A stretch of DNA of 64,000 bases from Carboxylicivirga sediminis (GTDB lineage Bacteria > Bacteroidota > Bacteroidia > Bacteroidales > Marinilabiliaceae), in the NCBI RefSeq assembly GCF_018156225.1, contig NZ_JAGTAR010000016.1, positions 1-64,000 of the forward strand, given 5' to 3'. Both the position numbers and the translations under genes were made by a program. Positions 36,180 through 45,359 of this stretch are shown here, piece by piece. The notes beneath the pieces are model-generated. The model worked only from the letters and a program-made list of their open reading frames with translations, had not been told where the DNA came from and ran no database searches. The stretch's first letter is position 1. Every line of letters begins with the position of its first letter.

Positions 36180-38174
36180 ATGCAAACACGTTTTTTATTT
36201 TTCCTGTTTGTCCTGATGATTACTCCGGGACTGTTAGCTACCAATTACTATATCAGTGCCGATGGTAATGATAATAATGATGGATTAACGGAATCTACAC
36301 CTTGGCAAACTTTATCAAAGGTATCCGAAGCGAGTGCCAACGATAAAAATGGTGGTTTTATACAGGCAGGTGATCAGATATTATTTCGGGCAGGCGATGT
36401 TTTTGAAGGACAATTGGTTATTAACCGTTCGGGTATTGCTGAAAATCCCATACTTATTAGTTCATACGGCGAAGGTGAGAAACCCATTCTGTCCGGATCG
36501 GGTAATATTCCAACAGGTGATTTTATTGAAACTGTGAAATTGGTGAATACCAGTCATATTGTGATGGATGGGTTATGGATTAAAAATGATCGTAAAAACC
36601 TGGGGGATATTACCTGGGGAACCAACTCAGCATATGGTATCAAAGTAATAGCTAATAAATGGGGTGGTATTAGTAAAAACTTAACGTTTCGAAACCTGAA
36701 AGTCACTGATGTTTTTGGCTACGACATGATGGATTGGGAGGGTAAGTTTACTTTGGATTACTACAATGCAAAAGGTATTTTCTTTGATTCAGATAAAAAT
36801 GATGATACGGTAACGCCAGTTAAAGAAGTAAGGTTCGAAGATGTGTTGATTGAAGATTGTTACTTCTACAATCTTGGAAGTACCGCCATTAGTGCCAGAA
36901 ATCTTAATCCGCCTAATAATCCGGTAAGTGAAGAAGGCCGTAATCGGAATTTTGTGATACGTAACAATACCTTCGAGCAGTTGGGAGGCGATGGTGTCGT
37001 GTTTGCATCAGTATGCAACGGACTGGTGGAGAATAATGAATTTATCGATTTGGGATGGGGCGACCACACATCACCAGCCGACCGTTATTACGGACGTGGC
37101 GAAGGCTGTTGGATATGGGATTCACACAACATCATCGTGCAATACAATAAGCAATACCGGGCAAGAGGATTTGGTGATACCTACGGTGCTGCCGGACATA
37201 TCGATTTCTATTGTAAAAATGCCATTTTTCAATACAACTACAGTGAAGATACCGAAGGTGGTTTTGTGGAGATTTTAGGCGACTGTGAGAATAGTGTATT
37301 TCGATACAATGTGAGTGTTAATGATGGCCACCGAGCCAATGGTCACCACCGTTATAGCATATGGTTATCAGGATGGGTGGGAAAAGACATAACGCCAATA
37401 CCCTCTCGTGAAAATTATATATACAACAATACTATTTATCTGGATGATGTAAAATGTCAGCCCGATATTTCCATTTTTGCCGAAGATACTTACATCTACA
37501 ACAATATTTTTTATGCCATGAATGGGGCTCAAATTGGCTCAGGTGGTGTAAATATAGAAATGCAAAATGGTGGGAAGTTGAAGGTGTCCAATAATCTCTT
37601 TTACGGGAATGTAGCAACGGATTTTACAAACCTGGATGCTGGTAAAGTAATTGGTGATCCCTTATTCACAAATCCTGTTTCGGCCAATGGAGATGTGGCT
37701 AATTTTAATATTCAACCCGGCAGTGCAGTTGTTGATCAGGGCTTATCGTTTGAAGAGCCTGAGTTTACTATGGCCCAACAAGGTATTTTTGAGAATGTAG
37801 AGCTGATCCCTGCTGTAGATGCCTATGGAAATACCATCGATATGGCAAATCGGGTTTCGAATATAGGAGCCAGTAATGCATACAATTCTGGTGACCAGGT
37901 AGGAATTAATGATGGGCTGCGCGTCATGGATATGTACAGTATTTACCCCAATCCGGTAAGAGATGTATTAAAGGTCTGTTTTAATTTATCAAACCAGGAA
38001 TTCAGTTACAGTATTTACACCATTGAGGGGCAAAAAGTGCAGTCGGCAAGGGCTGTATCAATTGCTGATGCATCAAGCATTGATTTGCCAGGTAATGCGA
38101 AAAACGGTATCTATTTTATTCGCATTGAGCAAGGCAATTATTACCAGGTAGAACGCTTTGTGCTGTACCGTTAA
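36180..38174 (+). CDS. Parallel beta-helix protein with type IX secretion tail
   Basis: A 664-residue member of the four-protein beta-helix set. The signal peptide ends near residue 20 (PGLLA), and the mature start is TNYYISADGNDNNDG. ILFRAGDVFEGQL and the block from His340 (HIDF, QYNYSEDTEGGFVEILGD, YNVSVNDGHR) are almost the same as in the protein at 52517. About residues 580-664 (MYSIYPNPVRDVL up to ERFVLYR) form a type IX C-terminal sorting domain, so the protein is exported to the surface or medium. A first-step, polymer-cleaving role is likely from location and fold. Lyase and hydrolase are both possible, since no known catalytic set was recognised. Confidence 0.82.
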   Translation: MQTRFLFFLFVLMITPGLLATNYYISADGNDNNDGLTESTPWQTLSKVSEASANDKNGGFIQAGDQILFRAGDVFEGQLVINRSGIAENPILISSYGEGEKPILSGSGNIPTGDFIETVKLVNTSHIVMDGLWIKNDRKNLGDITWGTNSAYGIKVIANKWGGISKNLTFRNLKVTDVFGYDMMDWEGKFTLDYYNAKGIFFDSDKNDDTVTPVKEVRFEDVLIEDCYFYNLGSTAISARNLNPPNNPVSEEGRNRNFVIRNNTFEQLGGDGVVFASVCNGLVENNEFIDLGWGDHTSPADRYYGRGEGCWIWDSHNIIVQYNKQYRARGFGDTYGAAGHIDFYCKNAIFQYNYSEDTEGGFVEILGDCENSVFRYNVSVNDGHRANGHHRYSIWLSGWVGKDITPIPSRENYIYNNTIYLDDVKCQPDISIFAEDTYIYNNIFYAMNGAQIGSGGVNIEMQNGGKLKVSNNLFYGNVATDFTNLDAGKVIGDPLFTNPVSANGDVANFNIQPGSAVVDQGLSFEEPEFTMAQQGIFENVELIPAVDAYGNTIDMANRVSNIGASNAYNSGDQVGINDGLRVMDMYSIYPNPVRDVLKVCFNLSNQEFSYSIYTIEGQKVQSARAVSIADASSIDLPGNAKNGIYFIRIEQGNYYQVERFVLYR

Positions 38175-38216
38175 AGATTTGGTCCAATTAAGGTTAAACT
38201 AAAGGAAGAGACAAAC

Positions 38217-40289
38217 ATGTTGAAACAGTCAATGCTTATACTATTCATTTTTAACTTTCTTGTGTTGTCAGCTCAAGAGCAGAGTGAAAACCTTCTGAAT
38301 ATTATTAACGTTTCGCCTAAGCAATATAAATTACAGAATATTGAGGCCGTTGTTACTTCAGAGGCCATTATTTGCCATATAAAGGCCGGTGAAGGTGGCA
38401 GTATTGTGTTTTTTCCTGAAGATAAGTATTGGGATTTGACGGAGTGGGTGTTTCTGAGTATTGATATTGAGAATAAATCTTCTCAGGAAATACGTTTTGA
38501 GCCAATTATAGCCTATGATAATCCCCGAAGGGGAAAGACATTTTATCCGGTTAATAACAAGCACATCGGTTTTTTAAAAGCCAATGAAACATTAACATAC
38601 AACTGTGTGATGATTCGTGATAAAATCAATGCTCCCGATTATCCGCAATATGCTGATTTTCCGCAGATGAAAGGCATGCCTGAAGGTGTTATTTTGAATT
38701 ATGCCGGTATCGATGCCAGGCACATTAAGGCATTGGAAATTACTTTCCCGATTCAGGATTTTGAGAGAAAAGTGCGTCTTAAGCGCTTGTATAAAAATAA
38801 AGCTGCTTTACCTCATTTATATAAAAATGATAAAGCGGCTTTTTTCCCTTTCATCAATAAATACGGACAATACAAACATGGCAACTGGCCGGGTAAAATT
38901 ACCAATGACAGCCAGTTTGAAGAGGCCATTAAAAAGGAGAAAGAAGATTTAAAGCAGTATCCGGGTTCTAAAGAGTGGAACCAATTTGGTGGTTTTGCCA
39001 ACGGACCCAAATTTGAGGCTACAGGACATTTCAGAACTCAGAAAGTAAGTGGTCGTTGGTGGATAATTGATCCGGAAGGCTGTTTGTTTTGGTCAACCGG
39101 TGTCAATAGTGCTGGTCGTTTAGAGATTCCAACACCTACCAAAGGACGTGAGCACTTTTTTGAGGGTATTCCTCAAAAGGAATCTGGTAATAAAATGTTA
39201 TTTGCCAGGAATGAATACAAGCATGGATTAGCCAACCTTTATCGAAAATACGGTGAGCATAGCGAAGCTAAATATGTTGCCACTTCTCTAAAGCGTATGA
39301 AGAGCTGGGGTTTAAATACGCTAGGTGGTTGGTCGGCAGAAACAATTGGAGAATATCCAGAAGAAATAAAATTACCATATACGGTCTATATCAATTCCGT
39401 ATTTCCGGGCATTAATGAGAAGCTTCCTGACGTATTTGATTCGCGCTGGAAGGCCGAGTTAGAGCAAAAAATAATGGATAAAGCATCATTTGTAAAAGAC
39501 GATCCCTATTTCTTTGGTTTCTTTATCAATAATGAAATTCATTGGGGTAATCCCAATAGTTTGGTCATATATTCTTTGGAAAAAGGTGCTGATTGTGTCG
39601 GAAAGAAAATATACATCAATCTCTTGCAACAAGAGTTAAAGCACATAAGCTCGTTTAATGAAATGACAGGTGCATCATTTAAATCCTGGGATGAATTGTT
39701 AACAAGCAAAGTGAAGGCCGGAGCAATAAAAGTGGCGGGGTTAAAGGAATACAATATAAAGCATTACACAAATATGTGCGAAGTGTATTTTAAAACCACT
39801 AAAGAGCTTATTGACAAATATGCACCTAATAAAATGTATATAGGTTGTCGATGGCATGGCAATCATAAAAACTACATTAACACATCAATAGCAGCCAAAT
39901 ACCTGGATATATTGTCTTTCAATGCCTACGAAAATGAGGTGGAGTTTTATCCTTATCCGGCCAAGGATATTGATAAGCCATTTATCATCTCTGAATTTAA
40001 TTTTGGTGCTTTGGATGCCGGTAAATTCTTCACCGGACTTGGCTATGCCTCCAGCCAGCGCAACAGAGGGGAGAAATATCAAAATTTTGTGGAAGGAGCC
40101 ATGAGAAACCCAAGGTGCGTGGGTACACATTGGTTTATGTGGGCCAATTCCACAACAGCCGGGCGTGGCAATGGCGAAAATGCTAATTGTGGGCTGGTTT
40201 CCATGACCGACCAGATATATTACGAATTGATTAGTTACATCCGTAAAACGACCTACGAGATGTATCGCTATCGTAGTGAAATAGATTAA
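38217..40289 (+). CDS. GH50-like beta-agarase-type glycosidase
   Basis: A 690-residue exported glycosidase of the GH-A clan. The signal peptide ends near residue 20 (LVLSA). An N-terminal jelly-roll carbohydrate-binding region covers about residues 25-190. The TIM barrel begins near residue 270 with GRWWIIDPEGCLFWSTGVNS, the text typical of GH50 agarases. Acid/base Glu440 lies in FFINNEIHWG and nucleophile Glu593 in FIISEFNFG. GCRWHGN near residue 545 and THWFMWANS near residue 640 complete the pocket. Characterised GH50 enzymes cleave beta-1,4 bonds in agarose; close relatives without agarose activity exist. It shows that a beta-galactan backbone is among the likely substrates. It is followed after 12 bases by the esterase-GH43 fusion. 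Confidence 0.85.
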   Translation: MLKQSMLILFIFNFLVLSAQEQSENLLNIINVSPKQYKLQNIEAVVTSEAIICHIKAGEGGSIVFFPEDKYWDLTEWVFLSIDIENKSSQEIRFEPIIAYDNPRRGKTFYPVNNKHIGFLKANETLTYNCVMIRDKINAPDYPQYADFPQMKGMPEGVILNYAGIDARHIKALEITFPIQDFERKVRLKRLYKNKAALPHLYKNDKAAFFPFINKYGQYKHGNWPGKITNDSQFEEAIKKEKEDLKQYPGSKEWNQFGGFANGPKFEATGHFRTQKVSGRWWIIDPEGCLFWSTGVNSAGRLEIPTPTKGREHFFEGIPQKESGNKMLFARNEYKHGLANLYRKYGEHSEAKYVATSLKRMKSWGLNTLGGWSAETIGEYPEEIKLPYTVYINSVFPGINEKLPDVFDSRWKAELEQKIMDKASFVKDDPYFFGFFINNEIHWGNPNSLVIYSLEKGADCVGKKIYINLLQQELKHISSFNEMTGASFKSWDELLTSKVKAGAIKVAGLKEYNIKHYTNMCEVYFKTTKELIDKYAPNKMYIGCRWHGNHKNYINTSIAAKYLDILSFNAYENEVEFYPYPAKDIDKPFIISEFNFGALDAGKFFTGLGYASSQRNRGEKYQNFVEGAMRNPRCVGTHWFMWANSTTAGRGNGENANCGLVSMTDQIYYELISYIRKTTYEMYRYRSEID

Positions 40290-40301
40290 GAAGATAAGAA
40301 C

Positions 40302-42035
40302 ATGAGAAAGAGTTTAATCATAAGTTTGATTTTTATTGTTACAGGAACTTTATATGCTCAAATAAAGCCGGATACCATTGCGGCTTATAAAACTATCAAT
40401 GGAACTGAGCTAAATATGCATATTTTCTTCCCCACTGGTCACCAAATGGATGAAGCTAAACCTGCCATTGTGTTTTTTCATGGAGGAGGGTTTAAACAAG
40501 GAAGTCCTGATCATTTTTACGGGCAATGTCGCTACCTGGCTTCACGGGGCATGGTAGCCATGAGTGCGCAGTACCGGACAGAAAAGAGCAACGGCACAAC
40601 TCCTGTAGAATGCATCAAAGACGGTAAGTCGGCCATGAGATGGGTGCATGTTAATGCGGAGAAATATGGTATAGATCCACAAAAAATACTTGCCGGAGGA
40701 GGTTCTGCCGGTGGACATATAGCAGCATCAACAGCAGTTTTGTCGGGTTTTAATGAATCGGGAGAAGACTCAACCATCTCGTGTCAGCCAAAGGCCCTGG
40801 TGTTGTTTAATCCGGTGCTGAATAACGGACCGGATGGATATGGATATGAAAGGGTTGGTGAATTTTATAAGCATTTCTCACCCCACCATAACCTGAGTGA
40901 ATCAGCACCACCTACATTAATCATGTTGGGAACAGAGGACAGACTCTTTACGCCAGACATGGCAAAGGCGTATAAAACAAAGATGGAGCATCTGGGGCAA
41001 CGCTGCGATTTACTGCTGTATGAAGGTCAGGGACATGCCTTTTTTAATAGAGGACAAAGTGAAGAAATGTACTATCAGACCATGATAGATGCCGATGAGT
41101 TTCTGATTTCGTTAGGCTACTTAAACGGCCAACCTGCTACCATACAATCGATCAACGAAGTCCATTTCAAGAAAAAAGGCAATCCTTTTGTGAAGCATCT
41201 TTATACAGCAGATCCATCCGCACATGTGTTTAACGATAGATTGTATGTATACACCTCTCACGATGAGGATACAGCCACCTATTTTAACATGATTGATTGG
41301 CACGTGTTTTCAACGGATAACCTGATTGACTGGACTGACCATGGAGCTATTTTGAGTTTAAAAGATATAGACTGGGCTAATAAATGGGCCTGGGCACCCG
41401 ATTGTGTGGAGCAAAACGGCAAATACTACTTCTATTATCCGGTGGAGCGTGCCAAAATTGGCGTGGCAGTGAGTGATACCCCAACTGGCCCTTTTGTGGA
41501 TGAGTTGGGAGAGCCATTGATTGATAATACCGGGCAGATAGAGCACATTGGCAAAGAACCCATTGATCCCTCTGTATTAATTGAGAAAGGGCAGGCATAC
41601 CTGTACTTTGGCTGCCGCGAACCCAAGGTGGTGAAACTCAAAAATAACATGATGGCCTTAAAGGGTGATGTGCAAGACTTAAAGATTAAGGGTATTGAAG
41701 GTGACAAGGAACATTTTGGAGGTTTTTATGGTGAAGCGCCTTGGGTGTTTAAACGTAACGATACCTTCTATCTGTTATATTCCAATGGTTGGGGGAAGAC
41801 CAGTACCCTGGTATATGCCACCAGTAAGAATCCCATGGGACCTTTTACGTTTCAGGGTGAAGTAATGGATGTGGTGAGCTCCTGGACCTCCCATGGTTCC
41901 ATTGTGCAATTTAAAGGACGATGGTATGTTTTTTACCACAACATGGACTTATCCAACAACAACTACCGACGCTCAGTTTGCTTTGACGAGCTCACTTTTG
42001 ACGAGAACGGAAAAATTAACAAACTGAAATTGTAA
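40302..42035 (+). CDS. Two-domain enzyme: alpha/beta-hydrolase esterase plus GH43 glycosidase
   Basis: A 577-residue fusion with signal peptide (GTLYA). Residues about 25-275 are an alpha/beta-hydrolase of the carbohydrate-esterase type. Oxyanion HGGGF is followed by nucleophile Ser135 in GGGSAGGH, Asp213 in GTEDRLF and His245 in GQGHAFF. Residues about 290-577 are a GH43 beta-propeller: base Asp304 in TADPSAHVF, pKa-modulating Asp367 in WAPDCVE and acid Glu478 in GEAPWVF. DPSAHVFNDRLYVYTSHDED is a common start of arabinofuranosidase or xylosidase-like GH43 members. The two activities would deacylate and then release a sugar from the same residue. Its stop overlaps the next start by one base (TAATG). 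Confidence 0.9.
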   Translation: MRKSLIISLIFIVTGTLYAQIKPDTIAAYKTINGTELNMHIFFPTGHQMDEAKPAIVFFHGGGFKQGSPDHFYGQCRYLASRGMVAMSAQYRTEKSNGTTPVECIKDGKSAMRWVHVNAEKYGIDPQKILAGGGSAGGHIAASTAVLSGFNESGEDSTISCQPKALVLFNPVLNNGPDGYGYERVGEFYKHFSPHHNLSESAPPTLIMLGTEDRLFTPDMAKAYKTKMEHLGQRCDLLLYEGQGHAFFNRGQSEEMYYQTMIDADEFLISLGYLNGQPATIQSINEVHFKKKGNPFVKHLYTADPSAHVFNDRLYVYTSHDEDTATYFNMIDWHVFSTDNLIDWTDHGAILSLKDIDWANKWAWAPDCVEQNGKYYFYYPVERAKIGVAVSDTPTGPFVDELGEPLIDNTGQIEHIGKEPIDPSVLIEKGQAYLYFGCREPKVVKLKNNMMALKGDVQDLKIKGIEGDKEHFGGFYGEAPWVFKRNDTFYLLYSNGWGKTSTLVYATSKNPMGPFTFQGEVMDVVSSWTSHGSIVQFKGRWYVFYHNMDLSNNNYRRSVCFDELTFDENGKINKLKL

Positions 42036-45000
42036 TGATGCGAATATTTCTACCTATTTGTATGTTGTTGTTGACGGGTGCAATCGTTGCACAAACTAGC
42101 AGTGCTTTTCAGCCATTTAACACACAAGGTGATAATTTAATACATATTGCAACGGCTGATTTTGATGAGGTAGGAGCTAAAGATCATCTGGTGGCAATGA
42201 CAGTTGAAGGCAAGGTAATTGCATTTAAGCGTGTTGACCAGATAACAGAACCTTCTGCCGACAATCGCTTATGGGAATATGATGCTTTGCCTTCAATGGG
42301 ATTAAGAGTTGTTGCCGGTGATGTAACAGACGCTAGCTCTGGCGATGAAATTCTTTTGCCGGGCACCGACGGTCATATCAGAGTCCTGTCATCAAGCGGT
42401 GAGCTGTTAATTGATAAAGAGGTAAGCACAGGTGCTTTATACTCGGCAACGGTGGCTAAAGGCACAGGCGGCCAAACGGTAATTGTTACTTCAGGAGTTG
42501 ATGGCATGGTTTATATTCTGAACAATGACGGTGTGTTGCTTAAAACCTTCCGTCCTGAAACAGGGAAAGCAGGTGGTGTGTCTGGCTTAGTTCGTCATGT
42601 GGCGGCCGGTGATTTTGATGGAAACGGAACCGATGAAGTAGTTGCTTTTGTCAATCGCAAGAGTTTTGAAGGCAATAATTTTATTGACATCATCGACCTG
42701 GCTACATATGAACGACCGGTATACTGGAATGGTGATGCCGATCCTGTAGCTGATAATGTGGTGTCAGGCCTAGGCTTTACCGATAAACAGTTGCCTCGCG
42801 TATTTGATGTGGATGGTGATGGCAGTCCGGAGCTGGTAGCGCATTGGGGTGTTTTTCATCCGGAAGATGGACCACGGACCAAGTTGTTTTCAAGCATGTT
42901 AGCCGATACAGAGAAACTGGCGCTTGGTAATTATAGAAGCTACGCCAAGACTTATCTGATTCAAAATCATGGCTTTCAGGATTCAGATAAAGAAGATTTA
43001 ACAGCTACAGGCAAATACCTGATGCAGCATGGTGTTCCCGGTGATTTTGATGGCGACGGTAAAGCGGAAGTCTTCACCATATATGGCGATGACTTATTTC
43101 TTTCGCAGTATGATGCCTCAACTAAATCTCTCGCTATATCTGATTATACCTGGGCGCATTGTACGTATCATTTTTCAGATGGTGCTTGTTTGGAGAATAG
43201 AAATGGTGGGGCTGATAAAATGGTTCTGTCCGGCCCTATCAATGGAGATGATCATTTTTACGTGGTGGATTTCTCAAACCCGAATTGGAAAATTCAAGCA
43301 CGAACAATAAACGGTTTAGGTAAATTGGGTGAGGTAGACCGGAATTTAGACCAACTGACAGATCAGATTGATCAGTTTGCTGGAACGCTGGCCGTTGGCG
43401 AACAACCTATTTGGTACCTCGATTATTTTGCCAGTGGCTTATGGTGGGAGATGACGCCAGAAAATAGCGCTGTACAGGCACAAAAGGTGTATGATGCACA
43501 GCAAGAGTGGTACGATAAAATTGGGGGGCAGGAAAACTATCGTTCAACAAAAATACGCCTGGCAGCCAGTGTCAATTCCTGTATTTACGGAATGGCTACC
43601 GAATGCGATAAAGAAACTGTCACTGCTGAAGGGGTTAAGAATTTTTGTGCAGCCCTGGCTCAAAAAGGGGCTTATTTCTGCCTGAAAATAGGGCATGGAC
43701 CTCATATTTTCATCACCCCGGAAGACTTAGCAGATTGTTATGAGGCATCAGTTGTTGATGGCGAATGTTACATGATGGCGCGCACGCGTGAATTAAACGA
43801 ACATGTTGATTTTGAATCTTATATTCCTCACCTTGATGCTTTATTGGCTCGTGCTGAACAAATAGGTGCAGTACCTCCAATGGTGATGCTATGTGCAAAG
43901 GGTGCAACGTTTACCGCTTTATCACAAAATCAGGCTGATAGCTATTTTCCAAAGTATAAAGATATACTGGTTCCTGGTGTCGAAAATTCAAATGTGACCG
44001 AATTGGACATTAGTCTGGCCGAGCGCGTTGGTTTATGGATGAATGGCGATGTGGAGACCTGGGGGTGTAACGTGATCGGTGATAACCTGTCGGCTAACCG
44101 CGTGGCAGAATGGGGGGGCATGCGTAATGCCCATGTTGTATTAAGACAGATGTTGTCGCAGTATAGCCTGGGAGCCAAAGTGTTTAGAGTAACTTCCATT
44201 ACGGCACTCAATAATCCGTTATACGAACGTGGTGATGTCAGCGGCGCAGACCAGCAATGGACACAGGTCTTTCAGAAAGGAATTTTAAATTTTCTGAAGC
44301 TGGTAGACAAAGGGATTTATCCGAATTCACCTGATGTTGACCAAATAAAAGGTATTTCTCCGGTATCGGTAGGCATTTATAATCGAAGTAACCGTCTCAC
44401 CGAGCAAAGCATTAATCACGATCATTACTTGTATCAGCCCGAAACCGATAACTACGTATTCAACCGATTGGCCTGCTGGAATGCCTATACTGATATTCCG
44501 GAAACTGATGCAACCGCCTACCTGTATGGAACAAAACGTCGCTGGGAAAATATGTTTCCTACTATGACCGGAGGGTTTGTAACCATTGTGCCTTCCACTC
44601 AGGCCTCTGAAATTGAAGCCAATTCATGGTGTAATGCTGCTTATCAAACCAATGGAGATACCTGGAACGATATGTCACTGTATGAAGCCAAAGAAACGAT
44701 AAGTACTGAAGTGCTGTCTCAGCTTAATAACCTTGATTTTTATGTGGAGGGAGATTGCTTTTGGCAGTTCACGCAACAAAAGGATGATCCTTATACTTAC
44801 TTTGCCTTTCTAATGGATAATCACGAATTATCGCCTGTGGAGCGCACTGTGAAATTAAAGGCTGGCACTTCCATCAATGGCGAGTGTCAGGTCTTTGATC
44901 AGTTGGGTGGTTCTGACGTGATTGGAACTATATCATCGTCTGCAGATGAGCTAAGTATCACAATCCCGGCCGGATCAGCCCGATTCTTAACGATTCAGTT

Positions 45001-45286
45001 AAGCGAATTACCAAATGAAGATGTTGGCATTAACAGGGTCGAAGCAGAGTTGATAAAGGTGTATCCAAATCCTGCCAATAAATTGGTAAATGTGGAAATG
45101 AAAGACTTTGCCGGGAGTAAGGCGGATGTGGCCATTTATAATGCAACTGGATCTAAGATACAGCAATTAGAGCTAGTGAGCGCGCATCAGCAGATTCCGG
45201 TAAATAGCTGGTCAACGGGAATATATGTTATGCACATTATGCAAGGCAACAAATTCCAGCTGGCCAAATTGGTAATATGTGATTGA
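42035..45286 (+). CDS. Large beta-propeller protein with unknown catalytic region and type IX tail
   Basis: A 1083-residue secreted protein. After a signal peptide (GAIVA) the N-terminal third forms a propeller with Ca-binding FG-GAP-like repeats: DFDGNGTDE from Asp193, DVDGDGSPE from Asp258 and DFDGDGKAE from Asp337. The region from about 470 to 990 is rich in Trp and acids (WGCNVIGDN, AEWGGMRNAHVVLRQM, GIYPNSPDVDQIKGISPVSV) and looks enzymatic, but its family was not recognised with certainty. Residues about 1008-1083 (VYPNPANKL to KLVICD) are a type IX sorting domain. A beta-propeller joined to an unusual catalytic region is the published layout of lambda-carrageenase (GH150). That is offered as a hypothesis only. 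It is translationally coupled to the preceding gene. Confidence 0.72.
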   Translation: MMRIFLPICMLLLTGAIVAQTSSAFQPFNTQGDNLIHIATADFDEVGAKDHLVAMTVEGKVIAFKRVDQITEPSADNRLWEYDALPSMGLRVVAGDVTDASSGDEILLPGTDGHIRVLSSSGELLIDKEVSTGALYSATVAKGTGGQTVIVTSGVDGMVYILNNDGVLLKTFRPETGKAGGVSGLVRHVAAGDFDGNGTDEVVAFVNRKSFEGNNFIDIIDLATYERPVYWNGDADPVADNVVSGLGFTDKQLPRVFDVDGDGSPELVAHWGVFHPEDGPRTKLFSSMLADTEKLALGNYRSYAKTYLIQNHGFQDSDKEDLTATGKYLMQHGVPGDFDGDGKAEVFTIYGDDLFLSQYDASTKSLAISDYTWAHCTYHFSDGACLENRNGGADKMVLSGPINGDDHFYVVDFSNPNWKIQARTINGLGKLGEVDRNLDQLTDQIDQFAGTLAVGEQPIWYLDYFASGLWWEMTPENSAVQAQKVYDAQQEWYDKIGGQENYRSTKIRLAASVNSCIYGMATECDKETVTAEGVKNFCAALAQKGAYFCLKIGHGPHIFITPEDLADCYEASVVDGECYMMARTRELNEHVDFESYIPHLDALLARAEQIGAVPPMVMLCAKGATFTALSQNQADSYFPKYKDILVPGVENSNVTELDISLAERVGLWMNGDVETWGCNVIGDNLSANRVAEWGGMRNAHVVLRQMLSQYSLGAKVFRVTSITALNNPLYERGDVSGADQQWTQVFQKGILNFLKLVDKGIYPNSPDVDQIKGISPVSVGIYNRSNRLTEQSINHDHYLYQPETDNYVFNRLACWNAYTDIPETDATAYLYGTKRRWENMFPTMTGGFVTIVPSTQASEIEANSWCNAAYQTNGDTWNDMSLYEAKETISTEVLSQLNNLDFYVEGDCFWQFTQQKDDPYTYFAFLMDNHELSPVERTVKLKAGTSINGECQVFDQLGGSDVIGTISSSADELSITIPAGSARFLTIQLSELPNEDVGINRVEAELIKVYPNPANKLVNVEMKDFAGSKADVAIYNATGSKIQQLELVSAHQQIPVNSWSTGIYVMHIMQGNKFQLAKLVICD

Positions 45287-45359
45287 TAGTTGGTAATATA
45301 CCTACAGTGTAATGATGAGTCTTTGACTTTATTTGAATGCTTTATTGATGATTAGTAAA

